From Cyanobacteria bacterium UBA11370 (GTDB lineage: Bacteria > Cyanobacteriota > Cyanobacteriia > Cyanobacteriales > Coleofasciculaceae): a stretch of DNA of 5,515 nucleotides. The notes beneath the pieces are model-generated. The model made no database searches, was not told the origin of the DNA, and saw only the letters and a program-made list of their open reading frames with translations. The position numbers and the translations under genes are program-made. Location: contig DNGI01000213.1 in the NCBI GenBank assembly GCA_003486645.1, positions 7,675 to 13,189 on the forward strand. Reading direction: 5' to 3'. Shown here in pieces: positions 4,635 to 5,515 of the stretch. The stretch's first letter is position 1. Each line of letters opens with the position of its first letter.

Positions 4635-5515
4635 ATGAGTTCTCTGACTATTATTAAAAACGTATCAATCGCAATGGTCGGAGCGACCGTCATGAGTCTA
4701 GGAATGACCACTGCTGCTCAGTCATTGACGTTGCTTTCCACTAGCACTGGACAACTTGGATCAATTAATCCAGACACGGGAGAATTTATCAAAATTGGCG
4801 ATACTCCAACCTTCTGGGATATAGCATTGAGAGAAAACGGCGATCTGTTTGGTGTCTCTCAGAACGCATTGCTCTACCAAATCGATCCAACATCTGGTAG
4901 CTCTTCTTTAATTGGTCCTCTGGGTTTCAGATTAAATGCTCTAGGATTCTCTAGCGATAATGTGCTTTACGGAGCTGGAAACTCTAGTATTTACACCATT
5001 GATACAGCTACAGGTCAAGCCTCATTTCTATCAAGTATTCCTAATTTTACCAGTACGGGTGACGTAGTATTTAATCCGGCAAACCAAGGCTTTTTGGCAA
5101 CATCGACAGGGCCAGGGAGCGATGCTTTGTATTCTATAAGTACAACAGGTGAAGCTATTAAAATTGGTGAGATTGGTTTTAGTGGTGTGATGGGTTTGTT
5201 CTTCAATCAAGGAATTCTTTATGGCTATACCGTTGATCGAAAACAGCTCATTATTGACCTAGAGACAGGAGTCGGTACTTTTAATAAAAATGTAACCGGA
5301 ACTAACGGTAACATTTTTGGCGCAGCATCCTTACCCTCAACAGGACCAGCAACAGGTTCAGGCTCCACCACAGGCTCAGGCTCCACTACAGGTTCAGGTT
5401 CCACCACAGGTTCAGGTTCCACCACAGGTTCAGGTTCCACTACAGGTTCAGGCTCCACCACAGGTTCAGGTTCCACCACAGGTTCAGGTTCCACCACAGG
5501 TTTAGGTTCCACCAC
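4635..5515 (+). CDS. Secreted beta-propeller-like protein with GSGSTT repeats, 3' end missing
   Basis: A partial gene: 293 codons are present and the frame is open to the right edge. The ATG is preceded by AGAGG (4622-4626) with an eight-base spacer. Residues 1-30 form a signal peptide, with Lys8, a hydrophobic core 10-24 and a probable cut after AAQS 27-30, so the protein should be exported. Residues 31-232 hold five similar units of about 39-46 residues, starting near 41, 79, 118, 164 and 204. Each has an I-D/N-x-x-T-G-like turn (INPDTG, IDPTSG, IDTATG, ISTTG, IDLETG), which suggests a beta-propeller-like fold. From 240 on it is nine copies of Thr-Gly-Ser-Gly-Ser-Thr. No cysteine is seen. 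The N-terminus resembles that of cyanobacterial PEP-CTERM surface proteins, but the C-terminus that would show the sorting motif is not in the window. Function is unknown; an extracellular or sheath protein is the best guess. Confidence 0.9.
   Translation, partial: MSSLTIIKNVSIAMVGATVMSLGMTTAAQSLTLLSTSTGQLGSINPDTGEFIKIGDTPTFWDIALRENGDLFGVSQNALLYQIDPTSGSSSLIGPLGFRLNALGFSSDNVLYGAGNSSIYTIDTATGQASFLSSIPNFTSTGDVVFNPANQGFLATSTGPGSDALYSISTTGEAIKIGEIGFSGVMGLFFNQGILYGYTVDRKQLIIDLETGVGTFNKNVTGTNGNIFGAASLPSTGPATGSGSTTGSGSTTGSGSTTGSGSTTGSGSTTGSGSTTGSGSTTGSGSTTGLGST
5352..5515 (+). repeat. 18-bp tandem repeat, nine units, running off the right edge
   Basis: Nine contiguous 18-bp units (5352-5513, then AC of a tenth) follow the pattern ACA GGT TCA GGT TCC ACC, each coding Thr-Gly-Ser-Gly-Ser-Thr. 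Differences are nearly all synonymous (GGT/GGC and ACC/ACT); the only amino-acid change is Ser to Leu (TTA) in unit nine. The unit is a multiple of three, so gain or loss of copies keeps the frame. The total number is unknown because the window ends inside the array. Confidence 0.95.

Noticed and set aside
5015..5515. Minus-strand frames over the secreted-protein gene, including a Val-Glu-Pro repeat, and a plus-strand Gln/Pro/Val frame
   Set aside because: A repeat with an 18-bp period is open in several frames on both strands. Only the frame from 4635 has a signal peptide, a ribosome site and an ordered fold upstream of the repeat.
5352..5515. CRISPR-like array
   Set aside because: The 18-bp units are contiguous with no unique spacers and stay in the coding frame of the exported protein.

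Overview
The window looks like chromosome of a cyanobacterium, probably filamentous or otherwise morphologically complex. The octamer GCGATCGC (HIP1, the overabundant cyanobacterial palindrome) occurs six times in 5.5 kb, starting at 116, 1045, 1566, 1770, 3365 and 4583. The protein architectures point the same way: a Ser/Thr kinase fused to a WD40 propeller, a STAND NTPase with the N-terminal domain typical of cyanobacterial NB-ARC proteins, and a secreted low-complexity protein. The genus cannot be fixed from the sequence alone.

Layout. 1-54 resembles a dispersed cyanobacterial intergenic repeat that is cut by the left edge. 89-1939 (minus) encodes a complete Ser/Thr protein kinase with a proline-rich linker and seven WD40 blades. 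1940-2249 is a 310-bp gap with a heptanucleotide tandem repeat in the kinase leader, a possible promoter and two small palindromes. 2250-3872 (minus, GTG start) encodes an NB-ARC STAND ATPase. It stops at the point where, from memory of the family, related proteins continue into WD40 repeats, so it appears to lack its sensor. 3873-4106 is a divergent control region with a dense GATC cluster and a three-part set of complementary 7-8 bp repeats upstream of the plus-strand gene. 4107-4394 (plus) encodes a small zinc-ribbon protein with one membrane segment. 4395-4634 is mostly noncoding, with a possible promoter. 4635-5515 (plus) is the 5' part of a gene for a secreted beta-propeller-like protein. 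It enters a perfect-register 18-bp tandem repeat (Thr-Gly-Ser-Gly-Ser-Thr) and runs off the right edge.

How they may work together. The kinase and STAND genes point the same way but are separated by 310 bp, so they may be separate units or a loose operon. Both are signalling proteins: one has a WD40 sensor and a kinase output, the other has an NTPase switch and no visible sensor. Whether they function together is inference. The zinc-ribbon gene shares a divergent promoter region with the STAND gene. The secreted protein appears to be an independent unit with its own Shine-Dalgarno sequence. No tRNA, rRNA, CRISPR array, transposase or replication origin was seen. The best candidates for something undescribed are the sensor-less STAND protein next to a WD40 kinase, and the alternative-pairing leader at 4012-4060.
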